In this document: piece after piece, positions 25,201 to 32,123 of the stretch
Position numbering within the stretch: position 1 is the stretch's first letter
How the letters are laid out: every line of letters begins with the position of its first letter
Source: JBBIJR01 sp037445875
Lineage (GTDB): Bacteria > CLD3 > SB21
DNA length: 44,773 bases
NCBI GenBank assembly: GCA_037445875.1
Contig: JBBIJR010000024.1
Span: forward strand, 1-44,773
Reading direction: 5' to 3'
The notes under the pieces: model-generated
Told to the model about the DNA's origin: nothing
Databases searched by the model: none
The model's input: only the letters and a program-made list of their open reading frames with translations
Position numbers and translations under genes: made by a program

Positions 25201-26706
25201 TGGAGCGGAAGTCCCGAAGGGGCCTCCGAACGTTATGTTCTGCCAGTTGGCTCCATCGTCCACGCTCATGAGAATGGCCCCCCCGGGCGTGCCGTCCTGT
25301 CCCACAGCGGCCACGACCAGCAGGGAATCCGAATCCGTGTCCGCATCGTAGTGACTGAGACTGGCAGCACTCACGACTCTGTCGAACACGCCGGGAAAGG
25401 GAACGGTGTTCCACAGCGATGCTGTTATGCCGTTCGCCGAGCGAAAGATGGAGCCGTCGTCCGTGATCCAGAAGAAACTATCGTCCACCTCCGACTTGTA
25501 GGCCGCCGCGGATGCTACTCCACCGAGGAGTTGAAAGCGGTTGAAGTCGAAGCCGCCGTTCTGGCTCAGAAGGATCTCGTTCGTGGATGTTCGAACGATG
25601 AGGTCCTCCGAATTGGCATACAGTACATCGGTCACCTGCGTGGCCGTCAAGCCAAAATTAATATCGGTAAAGGAGAGTCCTCCCTGCGCACTGAGGATGA
25701 TTTTGGAGAGTCCGTTGCCGCCGATAGCCCGGCCGTAGAACTTCGACGTGTCGGCGGGCGAACGCGCGAGGGTGGTAATCGAAACCGGATCGGGATAGGC
25801 CAGTTTTGTCCACATGGCCCCGTTGTTGCTGGTCTTCAAAAGGGATGACTGCGTGTTCAGGATTTGTTCGCGATAGTCGCTCCTGCGGGGTATCCAGTTG
25901 AAAAAACTGTATCGGATTCCATCGATGTACAACGGTTCAGGGGACGCGTAGACCGTGTTCCATCCGCTTCCACCGGAATTCCTTATGATCTTGGTGCTGT
26001 CGGCGCTCCCCACCAGCGCCATGACCGCGCCGGAGGGATCGCTGGAGATGAACAGTTTGGCAACCACCCAATCGAGAGGCAGCGTCAGGGACAGGTTCAG
26101 GACGGTTCCTCCGTTGTCCGTGAAAAGAATCTGACCGAGACCGTTGTCCGTTTGCCATCCCACGAAGAAAAAGCTCTGAGGGTCACGTGGATCGAAAGCA
26201 AACGCTGTGATCTCGACCGAGTCCTCGGCCTCGTACACAGCGGACCAGCTAAGCCCCTGGTTAAGGCTCCTCCATATCTTGTCCGAGGCGGCCGCGTACA
26301 GCTGGGAACCGTTGACCGGACTGATGTACAGGTCGAAAACGTCATCGACCTCATCGTTTGCGGAGGCCGTCCAACTGCCTCCGCCGTCGATCGAGAAAAA
26401 CAGTTGTCTGCTGGTGGCAGCGTACAGATGCTGACCGTCGGCCGTGTCGATGACGAGTCGCTGAATTGCCCGGTCAGCGGTCTGGGGAAGCGTTCCCAAA
26501 TAGGACCAACTCTGCCCGTCGTTGTTGGACCTGTAAAAATCTCCGGTCTGCGTTCCTGCCACAAGCGTTCCCGGACTCGTATAGTCCGCCACGACGGCAT
26601 CGATCAACCCGCCGTGAGGTCCAAGGTTGACCCAGGACGACTGTGCAAATGCACCCGGTGCAAGGAACGACACACCCATCAGCAATAGCCGTTTCGCATA
26701 CCTCAT
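22246..26706 (-). CDS. Giant secreted propeller/Ig protein with FCB C-terminal sorting domain
   Basis: The 1486-residue protein has a signal peptide (MRYAKRLLLMGVSFLAPGAFAQ). Residues ~25-700 are sortilin/BNR-like repeats (NNDGQSWSYLG, SIDGGGSW, SLNQGLSW, SVDDGANW). Residues ~700-1000 are HYDIN/ASPM-like beta modules (TLTNNGADTLHVYGLFF, APGQSLPVPVHFRP). A further beta-rich region ends in a C-terminal domain reading NFPNPFNPTTVIRYGLP, YNMLGQKVRTL and SGVYVYRL, the FlgD-like / type IX secretion sorting module seen in FCB secreted proteins. It is therefore likely exported and surface attached or released. ATG at 26706 is preferred over 26727 because GGAGGAGAG sits 5 bases before it. A near-consensus promoter lies 42 bases upstream. 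Confidence 0.9.
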   Translation of the reverse strand: MRYAKRLLLMGVSFLAPGAFAQSSWVNLGPHGGLIDAVVADYTSPGTLVAGTQTGDFYRSNNDGQSWSYLGTLPQTADRAIQRLVIDTADGQHLYAATSRQLFFSIDGGGSWTASANDEVDDVFDLYISPVNGSQLYAAASDKIWRSLNQGLSWSAVYEAEDSVEITAFAFDPRDPQSFFFVGWQTDNGLGQILFTDNGGTVLNLSLTLPLDWVVAKLFISSDPSGAVMALVGSADSTKIIRNSGGSGWNTVYASPEPLYIDGIRYSFFNWIPRRSDYREQILNTQSSLLKTSNNGAMWTKLAYPDPVSITTLARSPADTSKFYGRAIGGNGLSKIILSAQGGLSFTDINFGLTATQVTDVLYANSEDLIVRTSTNEILLSQNGGFDFNRFQLLGGVASAAAYKSEVDDSFFWITDDGSIFRSANGITASLWNTVPFPGVFDRVVSAASLSHYDADTDSDSLLVVAAVGQDGTPGGAILMSVDDGANWQNITFGGPFGTSAPTRVTLDDAYPLVSIYAGTDQAIYRTVYRGVPTWTSVYNAPPGFTIEKFSSRFGGILFVLSRDPDGVQQLDAVFQDSPGQWEAYDITYTLDQIDPPRHGYAVDVHVGDDASYLNYDMNDGTRKIFKASFFLTTWHEVSSSPLDQLMVHKVLDDNDYEDQSFILYAAADNGIWRLRQIASLSHDTLASSPPTSVNLQDTSYFDVTYTNSGTAVAIVDSFRITDDVNGEFGFADPLLGQLEFGFPLDLLSSTPVTIFYAPGGLAFSQATLTAYYRGKSSRGLDSVFSLSTRLVGNPRASRIQTGLKGDSLELGGALLYNVKTTTLTLTNNGADTLHVYGLFFAEGSHFSLDEPDDITVNGEALVAPGQSLPVPVHFRPTSAGGFVDHIGILSSAHNFFANEPDSLRVITVVGTGAAIDILNLANLRPQLGQNQGMTIQLGLAQLTTSEVTARLYYRKVGTQAAGFQSVPFSPAAGGGTGIAIFNATVPSDDITENGLEFYVEASGTGPGSVTLYFPNIGGGDSTYQLPITVPRPGLSSSGSLSLPGGTGGSAFQLVSFPIVLNNATPQGAFGESNLGQIGDDGDWQLYRYNDADDDWIRATDGDVTFGNIESGKAYLLITRKPKTLNSGPGKTANPATAFVTINPGWNMIANPYAFGIRWLDVALFNDRVEYAEIVTLRNGKFRYVEDFELSELILEPWKGYMYYSSPDSGTYDLYYPAIAAGSLLKNSGAPRRAVVNGSLRDGEYVLSLQLTQDREVITHHVGELEDARESLDDYDRPRLPVLGPGDAFVSFIGNGNDLNSDFRPLSGEGHYWDFTLRTGGPSATAQLSVQGLETIPEGYELLWLDRDRNVALDPLSVNVTVSGKPHVYRLFVGTADFIERTRAQTVPTSYYLGTNFPNPFNPTTVIRYGLPTASRVELAVYNMLGQKVRTLVRGQEAAAAHSVAWDGRNDAGRSVASGVYVYRLHAEAIDGSGLFTRTRKMTLLR

Positions 26707-26747
26707 GGTACTCTCCTCCAAAGTCAAGAAAGGAAGTGAAACGGCAA

Positions 26748-26776
26748 AATTTATGCAATGGGTCAGGGGATGTCAA
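26748..26776 (-). promoter_or_regulatory. Strong sigma-70-type promoter for the giant secreted protein
   Basis: On the minus strand a perfect TTGACA (26776-26771), a 17-base spacer and TAAATT (26753-26748) precede the ATG at 26706. The predicted start near 26741 leaves a ~35-base leader that contains the strong GGAGGAGAG ribosome binding site. Confidence 0.72.
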
Positions 26777-26802
26777 GCGCGGAAATAACACCTGAAGGCC
26801 CC

Positions 26803-26817
26803 GATCGGCGACCGATC
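26803..26817. repeat. Inverted repeat upstream of the secreted-protein promoter
   Basis: GATCGG-CGA-CCGATC is a perfect 6-bp inverted repeat about 27 bases upstream of the -35 box at 26776. It could be an activator site; it has no U-run, so it is not a terminator. Short palindromes of this kind also arise by chance. Confidence 0.25.
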
Positions 26818-26936
26818 AGACCCGTGCCGGCCTGATATGCATCGGATCCCGAAGTATACCAATGGTTCAGTGGTCAGGTGTTCCGCAGGGCAGTCGCAAC
26901 GTTTTCTTGAGTTCATCACGACGCGTCCCTGTCCTG

Positions 26937-26964
26937 AAAGGCCGACCGCTGCTCGCGGCCGGCC
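26937..26964 (-). terminator. Candidate terminator of the msrA gene
   Basis: On the minus strand, about 20 bases after the msrA stop, GGCCG/CGGCC and CCGC/GCGG arms (26940-26949 with 26955-26964, one mismatch) form a stable GC-rich hairpin with a 5-base loop, followed by only TTT. The stem is strong but the U-tract is short. Confidence 0.45.
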
Positions 26965-26983
26965 AAAGGCTAACTACCGATGG

Positions 26984-27625
26984 TTAGTGGGCACCGTGAT
27001 CGCCCCAGGTCTCCTTGAGGAAAGCCTCTCGGCCCGATCCGCGACGATAGGCCAGATAGTGCTCGGTGTTCTTCTTGTAGTAATCCTGGTGGTACTCCTC
27101 GGCAGGATAGAACGTCGAAGCAGGAAGGAGGGGAGTAACGATCGGCTTGTGAAAGCGTCCCGATTGGCCGAGAGCGTTCTTGGAAGACTGTGCCAGTCGT
27201 TTCTGCTGCTCTGAGCGGTAGAAAATCGCCGTCGTATACTGGAACCCACGATCGGCGAATTGTCCGCCATCGTCCGTTGGATTGATCTGCCTCCAGAAGA
27301 CATCGAGGAGTTTTTCATAACTAACCCTGGCCGGATCGAATACGATCATGACAGATTCGCGATGGCCTGTCTGACCGCCGCCGACCTCCTCATACGTGGG
27401 GCGATCCTTGTGGCCGCCGGTGTACCCGGAGACGGCAGCGTATACACCGTCCATTCTCTCAAAGGGCCCCTCCATACACCAGAAGCAGCCGCCGGCAAAA
27501 ATCGCCGTGTCCGCCGATGACGGAATAACGGCAGGCACGGGAGTTGGAGTGCTCGCGGCGCTGTCTTTCTTCCCGCAGGAAAGAACCCATGTAGTCAGAA
27601 TCAATGCTAATACCGGTCGTCGCAT
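26984..27625 (-). CDS. msrA: Peptide methionine sulfoxide reductase MsrA, lipoprotein form
   Basis: This enzyme reduces methionine-S-sulfoxide in oxidised proteins. The catalytic motif GCFWCMEGPF has Cys47 as nucleophile and Cys50 next to it. The rest of the fold is typical: YAAVSGYTGGH, TYEEV, TGHRESVMIVFDP, LLDVFWRQINPTDDGGQFADRG, YPAEEYHQDYY. The protein is 213 residues because it begins with a lipoprotein signal (LTTWVLSC, Cys17) and a Thr/Pro/Ser linker, placing it outside the cytoplasm, where it would repair envelope proteins. No C-terminal recycling cysteine is visible, so Cys50 would have to resolve the reaction. It lies 173 bases downstream of the respiratory operon on the same strand; that gap holds only an A/T run (27715-27722) of no clear function. 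Confidence 0.93.
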   Translation of the reverse strand: MRRPVLALILTTWVLSCGKKDSAASTPTPVPAVIPSSADTAIFAGGCFWCMEGPFERMDGVYAAVSGYTGGHKDRPTYEEVGGGQTGHRESVMIVFDPARVSYEKLLDVFWRQINPTDDGGQFADRGFQYTTAIFYRSEQQKRLAQSSKNALGQSGRFHKPIVTPLLPASTFYPAEEYHQDYYKKNTEHYLAYRRGSGREAFLKETWGDHGAH

Positions 27626-27787
27626 AGTTAGTTCCCCGGTTACGGTTTCTGAATCGACGTTCTTTGGTAATCCATGGCGTATAACGGCCGGACCGGCGAG
27701 GAATTCCCCATTTTTTTAAAAAAGGTCATCTTGGACGAGGGGGAGGAGATTCCACCAAGAACGTACGGGCGAGAAAGCCGCGGATCC

Positions 27788-27811
27788 AAAACCACAAGTC
27801 AGGAGGACTTG
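27788..27811 (-). terminator. Weak candidate terminator of the respiratory operon
   Basis: On the minus strand CAAGTC-ctcct-GACTTG (27811-27795), overlapping the stop codon of the last CydA-like gene, is followed by TGGTTTT. The 6-bp stem and interrupted T run make it a weak candidate only. Confidence 0.3.
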
Positions 27812-28926
27812 ACCTCACGTCGATACTTGCGAATCGCCCAGACGAGGACTCCTGACCCAAGAAGCAGTACGACGAAGAAGATCGTTATCACGTCGGTCTG
27901 GGGCTGCGTCCTGACCTGCTCCACGGTCCAATCCGCATCGCGGAGGTATGCCTGACGGAGCTGATCGCGGTTGATGATCTTCATGGCAATGCCGGCCAGG
28001 GTGGCGGCGATCCCTGTCCATGCGAAGAAGGGACTGGGCTTGCGAAACGCGGCCAGGAGAACAAAAGCCGCACCGGCCACGAAAAGCACGTGCGCACTGA
28101 CGAAGATCGTACGAGCCGCGCCTTCTTCGCTCCAGAATATTGCCCTCAGATGCTCCGGGATGGAATAAAAGAACCAAATACCGACGCCAGTTTGAAGTAC
28201 CGAGGCCGCGAGGAACCACCATGCTCCCCAACGCATCATAAACGTCGCCGTGGCCTCATCCGCATGTCGGGCTCGTAGGCCCAGTACCACGACGAACAAA
28301 CCGGCAACCGCCACGGCGCTGAGAGTGAAGTGGAGATAGCGGGGCAGGAGCGTGGCTTCGTCGATATTCCAGTGCCATCCGGATCCGCCGGTGCGCGTGT
28401 AAATATCCAGCCACTTCTGCGGAGTCTGCATCAGGGTGAGATTATTGACGTAGATGAATGCTACGACGGCGAACATGACAAGGCTGACGGTGAGGAAAAC
28501 GTAACGGCGATTGCGATACCGCTCAAATCCTCGCGTATACAGATACACACCGTAATAGCCAATAATGATGAGCAGAATGACCGACAACCACACCCAGGCC
28601 ATGAGAACAGACGACGTATAGAAGAACTGCCCGTACAGCCCCTGGACAAAGAGCAAGGGAGCGATACCGAACGTCACCGTTAGCGAGATCATGAACGGTA
28701 TGATATGTCCCAGCTTCTCTGCCAGATGCTCGTGACGGGTACGTGAGGACCCGTCACCGACCAGCCGGGAAAGCAGCTCGGATACTGTTGCAAGGAAAAG
28801 GCTTCCGAGCATGCCGTTCATGATCACGATGTGCAGGAAGAAAGTGAGATACAGCAGAAACAGGATCAAACCGATATCGCCGGGAGTGGCTATCGGGTCG
28901 GGTCTGGGAATGGGGAGGTCGTGCAT
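27799..28926 (-). CDS. CydA-like membrane protein 2 (cytochrome bd subunit I-related)
   Basis: The 375-residue protein has about nine helices. Its first helix (FFLHIVIMNGMLGSLFLATVSE) aligns by eye with the start of cytochrome bd subunit CydA, placing H32 at the high-spin heme ligand position. RYLHFTLSAVAVAGLFVVVLG places H199 at the low-spin heme b558 ligand position. The two acidic residues of CydA helix 3 and the GRQPW signature are absent, so it is not an ordinary oxidase subunit. It starts 7 bases after the CydA-like/cytochrome c gene and ends the Rieske-cytochrome b operon. The likely role is heme-b electron transfer in a quinol-oxidising complex; this is inference. Confidence 0.68.
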   Translation of the reverse strand: MHDLPIPRPDPIATPGDIGLILFLLYLTFFLHIVIMNGMLGSLFLATVSELLSRLVGDGSSRTRHEHLAEKLGHIIPFMISLTVTFGIAPLLFVQGLYGQFFYTSSVLMAWVWLSVILLIIIGYYGVYLYTRGFERYRNRRYVFLTVSLVMFAVVAFIYVNNLTLMQTPQKWLDIYTRTGGSGWHWNIDEATLLPRYLHFTLSAVAVAGLFVVVLGLRARHADEATATFMMRWGAWWFLAASVLQTGVGIWFFYSIPEHLRAIFWSEEGAARTIFVSAHVLFVAGAAFVLLAAFRKPSPFFAWTGIAATLAGIAMKIINRDQLRQAYLRDADWTVEQVRTQPQTDVITIFFVVLLLGSGVLVWAIRKYRREVKSS

Positions 28927-28933
28927 GGTACCC

Positions 28934-30295
28934 TCAAGGTTGAGGCGTGTGACTCAGGACGGGCTGGGAAGCGCTGTCGGGCGGCAGCGGCGGCGCTTCC
29001 ACGAGGTCCCCGAGGTATTCCGCGAGCGCCCAACGTTCATCGTCGTCGCCCATGAACGGCGGCATAATGTTCGTCACCTGCAGATTGGTGAGGCGCCTGA
29101 AAATAAATGCCCGGTCCCAGCCGTGGGCGAGGTCTTTCAAGCTGCGATATCCGCTCTTTGTGTGGCAGGCCTGGCACTGCATGCGGAAGATCTTCTCTCC
29201 GACCACCTTGCGGTTGCCTGGCGTTATCGATTTCTCCGATATCCACGGGTTGTGCGCGATGACGCCTCTTGCCGTTGAGTCTTTGGCAGCCTCCTTCAGG
29301 AGGCCGTTCGAGTACAGGTAGCCATAGACCACATAGGGCTTGCGGACCATCTCGCGCACGGATTCGGTAGCGCCGGTGACCACCAGTCCGAGCACGAGGA
29401 TGGCCAGGCTGAACCCAAATGTGAAGTTGCGCGGATTGCGATAGGGGCCGAGGAGGCTCACCACATAGATAGTGACCGACAAAATGCTGATCAACAGCAA
29501 CAGCCGCGTAAGGACGGAGAGATTTCCCGATCCGATCGTTGCAATGCCGTTCTCCAACAGCTGGGCCACCTGTTCGGGCAGGGTCGTAAAGTACCAGTAC
29601 ATCACGAAAGGCAGCAGGAAGAACGACGGCATCAACCACTTGGCGGAATAGTGAAGCATCCGATGGCGGTGGTCGTCGTCCTTGATCCGGGACGACGTAA
29701 CGATGGCAAAGACTCCGGCAATGGTCATCATGATCACAAAGCGCGAGCACAGCGACGGCCAATACGAGGGATTAAAGAAGCCGTCCCAGATATTCCTCGT
29801 CTCGACCCACTGGCCTGGTGTAAGCATGAACGTGAGGATGCCGTTGATGACGACCAGCGACAGAAAGGCGATACCGAAATAGAGCCAGGCGAGCTGGAGA
29901 TGGAATCTGCGCGACACGCGGCCCCAGGAATAGTAATAGAAGAACGCGATCGCGATCTCGACCAGAAATACGACCCACTCGATGGCCCAGAAGAACATGA
30001 AATTATGGATCAGAGAAGAGATGGCCGCCGGGTTCGTATTGCCGACCACAAACCATATGCCCACCCCGGTGAGAGCACCGACGACCGTCGTGAGCAGCAT
30101 GAAGAAATTGGAGTGGCCCCGCAGGTATTCCAGCGTCTTCTCATCGTTTTGCTTCACCGAAATCCATTCCGTGACAGCAAGGTACAGGCCTCCGCCGATC
30201 GCGAAATGCGAGATGTACACGTGAATCGTGGCGATGATGCCGATCAACCACCCGTGCCCCACGCCTCCAACGCTCCAAACCGGAAAATCCGACAT
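28934..30295 (-). CDS. CydA-like membrane domain fused to cytochrome c
   Basis: The 453-residue protein has about nine helices followed by a cytochrome c domain. The membrane part matches CydA by eye: HVYISHFAIGGGLYLAVTEW (H25, H30), and FFWAIEWVVFLVEIAIAFFYYYSWG with E106 and E113 in the places of the two CydA helix-3 glutamates. The residue at the b558 histidine position is not histidine (SRFVIMMTIAG). The C-terminal part has one c-heme motif, C374-QAC-H378, and a distal Met in MPPF (M411). The downstream paralogue has the complementary ligands, so the two may assemble as one unit. It starts 20 bases after cytochrome b. A mobile c domain could take electrons from the Rieske/cytochrome b pair. 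Confidence 0.75.
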   Translation of the reverse strand: MSDFPVWSVGGVGHGWLIGIIATIHVYISHFAIGGGLYLAVTEWISVKQNDEKTLEYLRGHSNFFMLLTTVVGALTGVGIWFVVGNTNPAAISSLIHNFMFFWAIEWVVFLVEIAIAFFYYYSWGRVSRRFHLQLAWLYFGIAFLSLVVINGILTFMLTPGQWVETRNIWDGFFNPSYWPSLCSRFVIMMTIAGVFAIVTSSRIKDDDHRHRMLHYSAKWLMPSFFLLPFVMYWYFTTLPEQVAQLLENGIATIGSGNLSVLTRLLLLISILSVTIYVVSLLGPYRNPRNFTFGFSLAILVLGLVVTGATESVREMVRKPYVVYGYLYSNGLLKEAAKDSTARGVIAHNPWISEKSITPGNRKVVGEKIFRMQCQACHTKSGYRSLKDLAHGWDRAFIFRRLTNLQVTNIMPPFMGDDDERWALAEYLGDLVEAPPLPPDSASQPVLSHTPQP

Positions 30296-30315
30296 GGTTT
30301 ACTCGTTCCTGTAAG

Positions 30316-31356
30316 TCATGAGTAATAACCCCAAATGGTGAATACGATCATCCCAGACAGCAGGGCAACTCCAAAATAGAATACAGCTCGCGAACGCCAC
30401 ACCGGTGCGGTCCTGGAGTCGATGAACGGAATCACTGCCCAGAGCAGGCCGACGACGGAGAATAGCATGATCCCGAGCAGTTCACCCTCGATCGGACCCA
30501 CCGATGCCGGAAAGAGCTTCAGCATCTGAAACATCGGAAGGAAATACCACTCGGGCTTGATTCCGATGGGGGCTGGCGCCAACGGATCCGCCTCCTTTCC
30601 GAGTTCCCAGGGGAACATGACCGCCAGGAGGCCGAGGAAGTTCATCGCCAGGAGCCACACATACACATCTTTTATGGCGAAATCCGGGAAGAACTTCATG
30701 TACTTCTTATTCTGCGGCGGAAGCTTTTCAAAGAAATCGGGTTCATGAATGCCCTGGAGTTGAACGAACAGCAGATGAAGTCCCAGCACACCGACAAACA
30801 TGAGCGGCAGGACCCACACGTGCAGGGCGAAGAACCGTTCGAGCGTCTGGGTGCCGAGTTCTTTGCCGCCTCGCATCATGTCGGCGATGAAACCTCCCAC
30901 GATGGGAACCGCTTCGTTGGTCTTGATACCGATCTGCGTGGCGAAATAGGCCAGTTGGTCCCAGGGCAGCAGGTAGCCGCTGAATCCGAAACCCAGGCAC
31001 AGGACGAGGAGCATGAAGCCGGTCATCCACGTCATCTCGCGGGGATATCTGTAGGACTTCATAAAGAACGTGCTGAACATGTGGACGAAAACGACCAGGA
31101 TCATGAGGTTGGCGGACCAGCTGTGGGTCGAGCGGATAAGCCACCCGAAGTCAACCTGCGACATGATAGCCTGTACGCTCGCATGCGGTTCTCCCGTGTT
31201 GTAGTGAACCATGAGCAGCACGCCCGTCACCACCTGCACGATGAAGAGAAACAGTGCAATGCCTCCCATGTAGTACCACGCCGAGTGCCGATGGACAGGC
31301 ACACGCTTGTGTTTGAAAAAAGCGACGATCCATCCGAGGTCATATCGCTCACGCAC
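30316..31356 (-). CDS. Cytochrome b of a Rieske/cytochrome b quinol-oxidising complex
   Basis: The 346-residue protein unites the cytochrome b6-like N-terminal half and the subunit IV-like C-terminal half. The heme ligands are H78 and H92 in helix II and H179 and H194 in helix IV; the longer spacing of the second pair is the b6-type pattern. The quinol site motif PEWY is intact at 268-271. It would oxidise menaquinol or another quinol in the inner membrane and pass electrons to the Rieske protein. The start is GTG at 31356 with no strong ribosome binding site. It follows the Rieske gene by 74 bases and precedes the CydA-like/cytochrome c fusion by 20. Confidence 0.93.
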   Translation of the reverse strand: MRERYDLGWIVAFFKHKRVPVHRHSAWYYMGGIALFLFIVQVVTGVLLMVHYNTGEPHASVQAIMSQVDFGWLIRSTHSWSANLMILVVFVHMFSTFFMKSYRYPREMTWMTGFMLLVLCLGFGFSGYLLPWDQLAYFATQIGIKTNEAVPIVGGFIADMMRGGKELGTQTLERFFALHVWVLPLMFVGVLGLHLLFVQLQGIHEPDFFEKLPPQNKKYMKFFPDFAIKDVYVWLLAMNFLGLLAVMFPWELGKEADPLAPAPIGIKPEWYFLPMFQMLKLFPASVGPIEGELLGIMLFSVVGLLWAVIPFIDSRTAPVWRSRAVFYFGVALLSGMIVFTIWGYYS

Positions 31357-31430
31357 GAGGCAGAAACGCCGTATCCGGATCGTTCATCGAATGCGATGAG
31401 TGTTCAGGCATGGAGACAGTCAGGGTTTGG

Positions 31431-31919
31431 TCACGTTCGAGAGACGACGATGTCTTCGCCGCTGATGGACACCTTGTACTTCGTCAGCGGACTCGGTGGA
31501 GGCCCGGCGACATTCTTGCCGGTCAGGTCGTAGGTGCCGCCGTGACAGCCGCAGAAGATATGGTTCTTCTCGGCCACATACTGGACGGTGCAGCCAAGGT
31601 GCGTACACGTCGCGCCAAGGGCCACGATCTCCCCCTGATCGTTCTTGAGGATCAGGACGGGACGGCTTCCGAACTTTACCAGCTTGGCACGCGTCACCTT
31701 GAAATCGGTGGTCTTGCCGGCGACGATGGACTGGACGGCGTTGGCTGTGTCCTCTTCCTCACGCGGCTTCAGATATCGATAGACGGGATAAAGAAAAGCG
31801 CCTATCCAGAGAAAGAACCCACCGGTGAAGATTGTGCGAATGAAATCCCGTCGGACAGTCTTGCGCGTTAGTGCAAGAGACTCGTTAGAAGGATGTTCCG
31901 AACGACCGATGCCTTCCAT
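31431..31919 (-). CDS. Rieske [2Fe-2S] iron-sulfur protein
   Basis: The 162-residue protein has a twin-arginine-like N-terminus (VRRDFIRTIFTGG) and one membrane anchor. The Rieske domain follows with cluster ligands C105/H107 (in CTHLGC) and C123/H126 (in CGCHGG); C110 and C125 form the usual disulfide. A GPPPSPL turn follows, as in respiratory Rieske proteins. It would receive electrons from quinol at the cytochrome b Qo site on the periplasmic face. ATG at 31919 is chosen over 31961 because AAGGAGG lies just before it. It is the first gene of the four-gene respiratory operon behind a TTGACA promoter. Confidence 0.93.
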   Translation of the reverse strand: MEGIGRSEHPSNESLALTRKTVRRDFIRTIFTGGFFLWIGAFLYPVYRYLKPREEEDTANAVQSIVAGKTTDFKVTRAKLVKFGSRPVLILKNDQGEIVALGATCTHLGCTVQYVAEKNHIFCGCHGGTYDLTGKNVAGPPPSPLTKYKVSISGEDIVVSRT

Positions 31920-32023
31920 AGGCCTCCTTGTGGATACGCGTTGATTGCGAGGCGATTTCACCGCGCATGCGGCGCAACGGAAGCAAGAGCAATGAACAAA
32001 TACAGGAATGATAGGACGTCAGC

Positions 32024-32052
32024 AATCTATCCTATTTTGTGCGAAGTGTCAA
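32024..32052 (-). promoter_or_regulatory. Near-consensus promoter of the Rieske/cytochrome b operon
   Basis: On the minus strand a perfect TTGACA (32052-32047), a 17-base spacer and TAGATT (32029-32024) lie between the methyltransferase stop (32124) and the Rieske ATG (31919). Transcription would begin near 32017, leaving a leader of about 98 bases. It is one of the two best promoters in the window. Confidence 0.72.
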
Positions 32053-32123
32053 GCGGTGATTTTGCAGCGGAGTCAACCTTCAAACATTGCGCCCGGTTCC
32101 CCGCGACCGAACTCGGCCTGCCG

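Noticed and set aside
27799..30295. A genuine cytochrome bd terminal oxidase
   Set aside because: Neither CydA-like protein has the GRQPW signature or a full ligand set, and there is no CydB or CydX gene.
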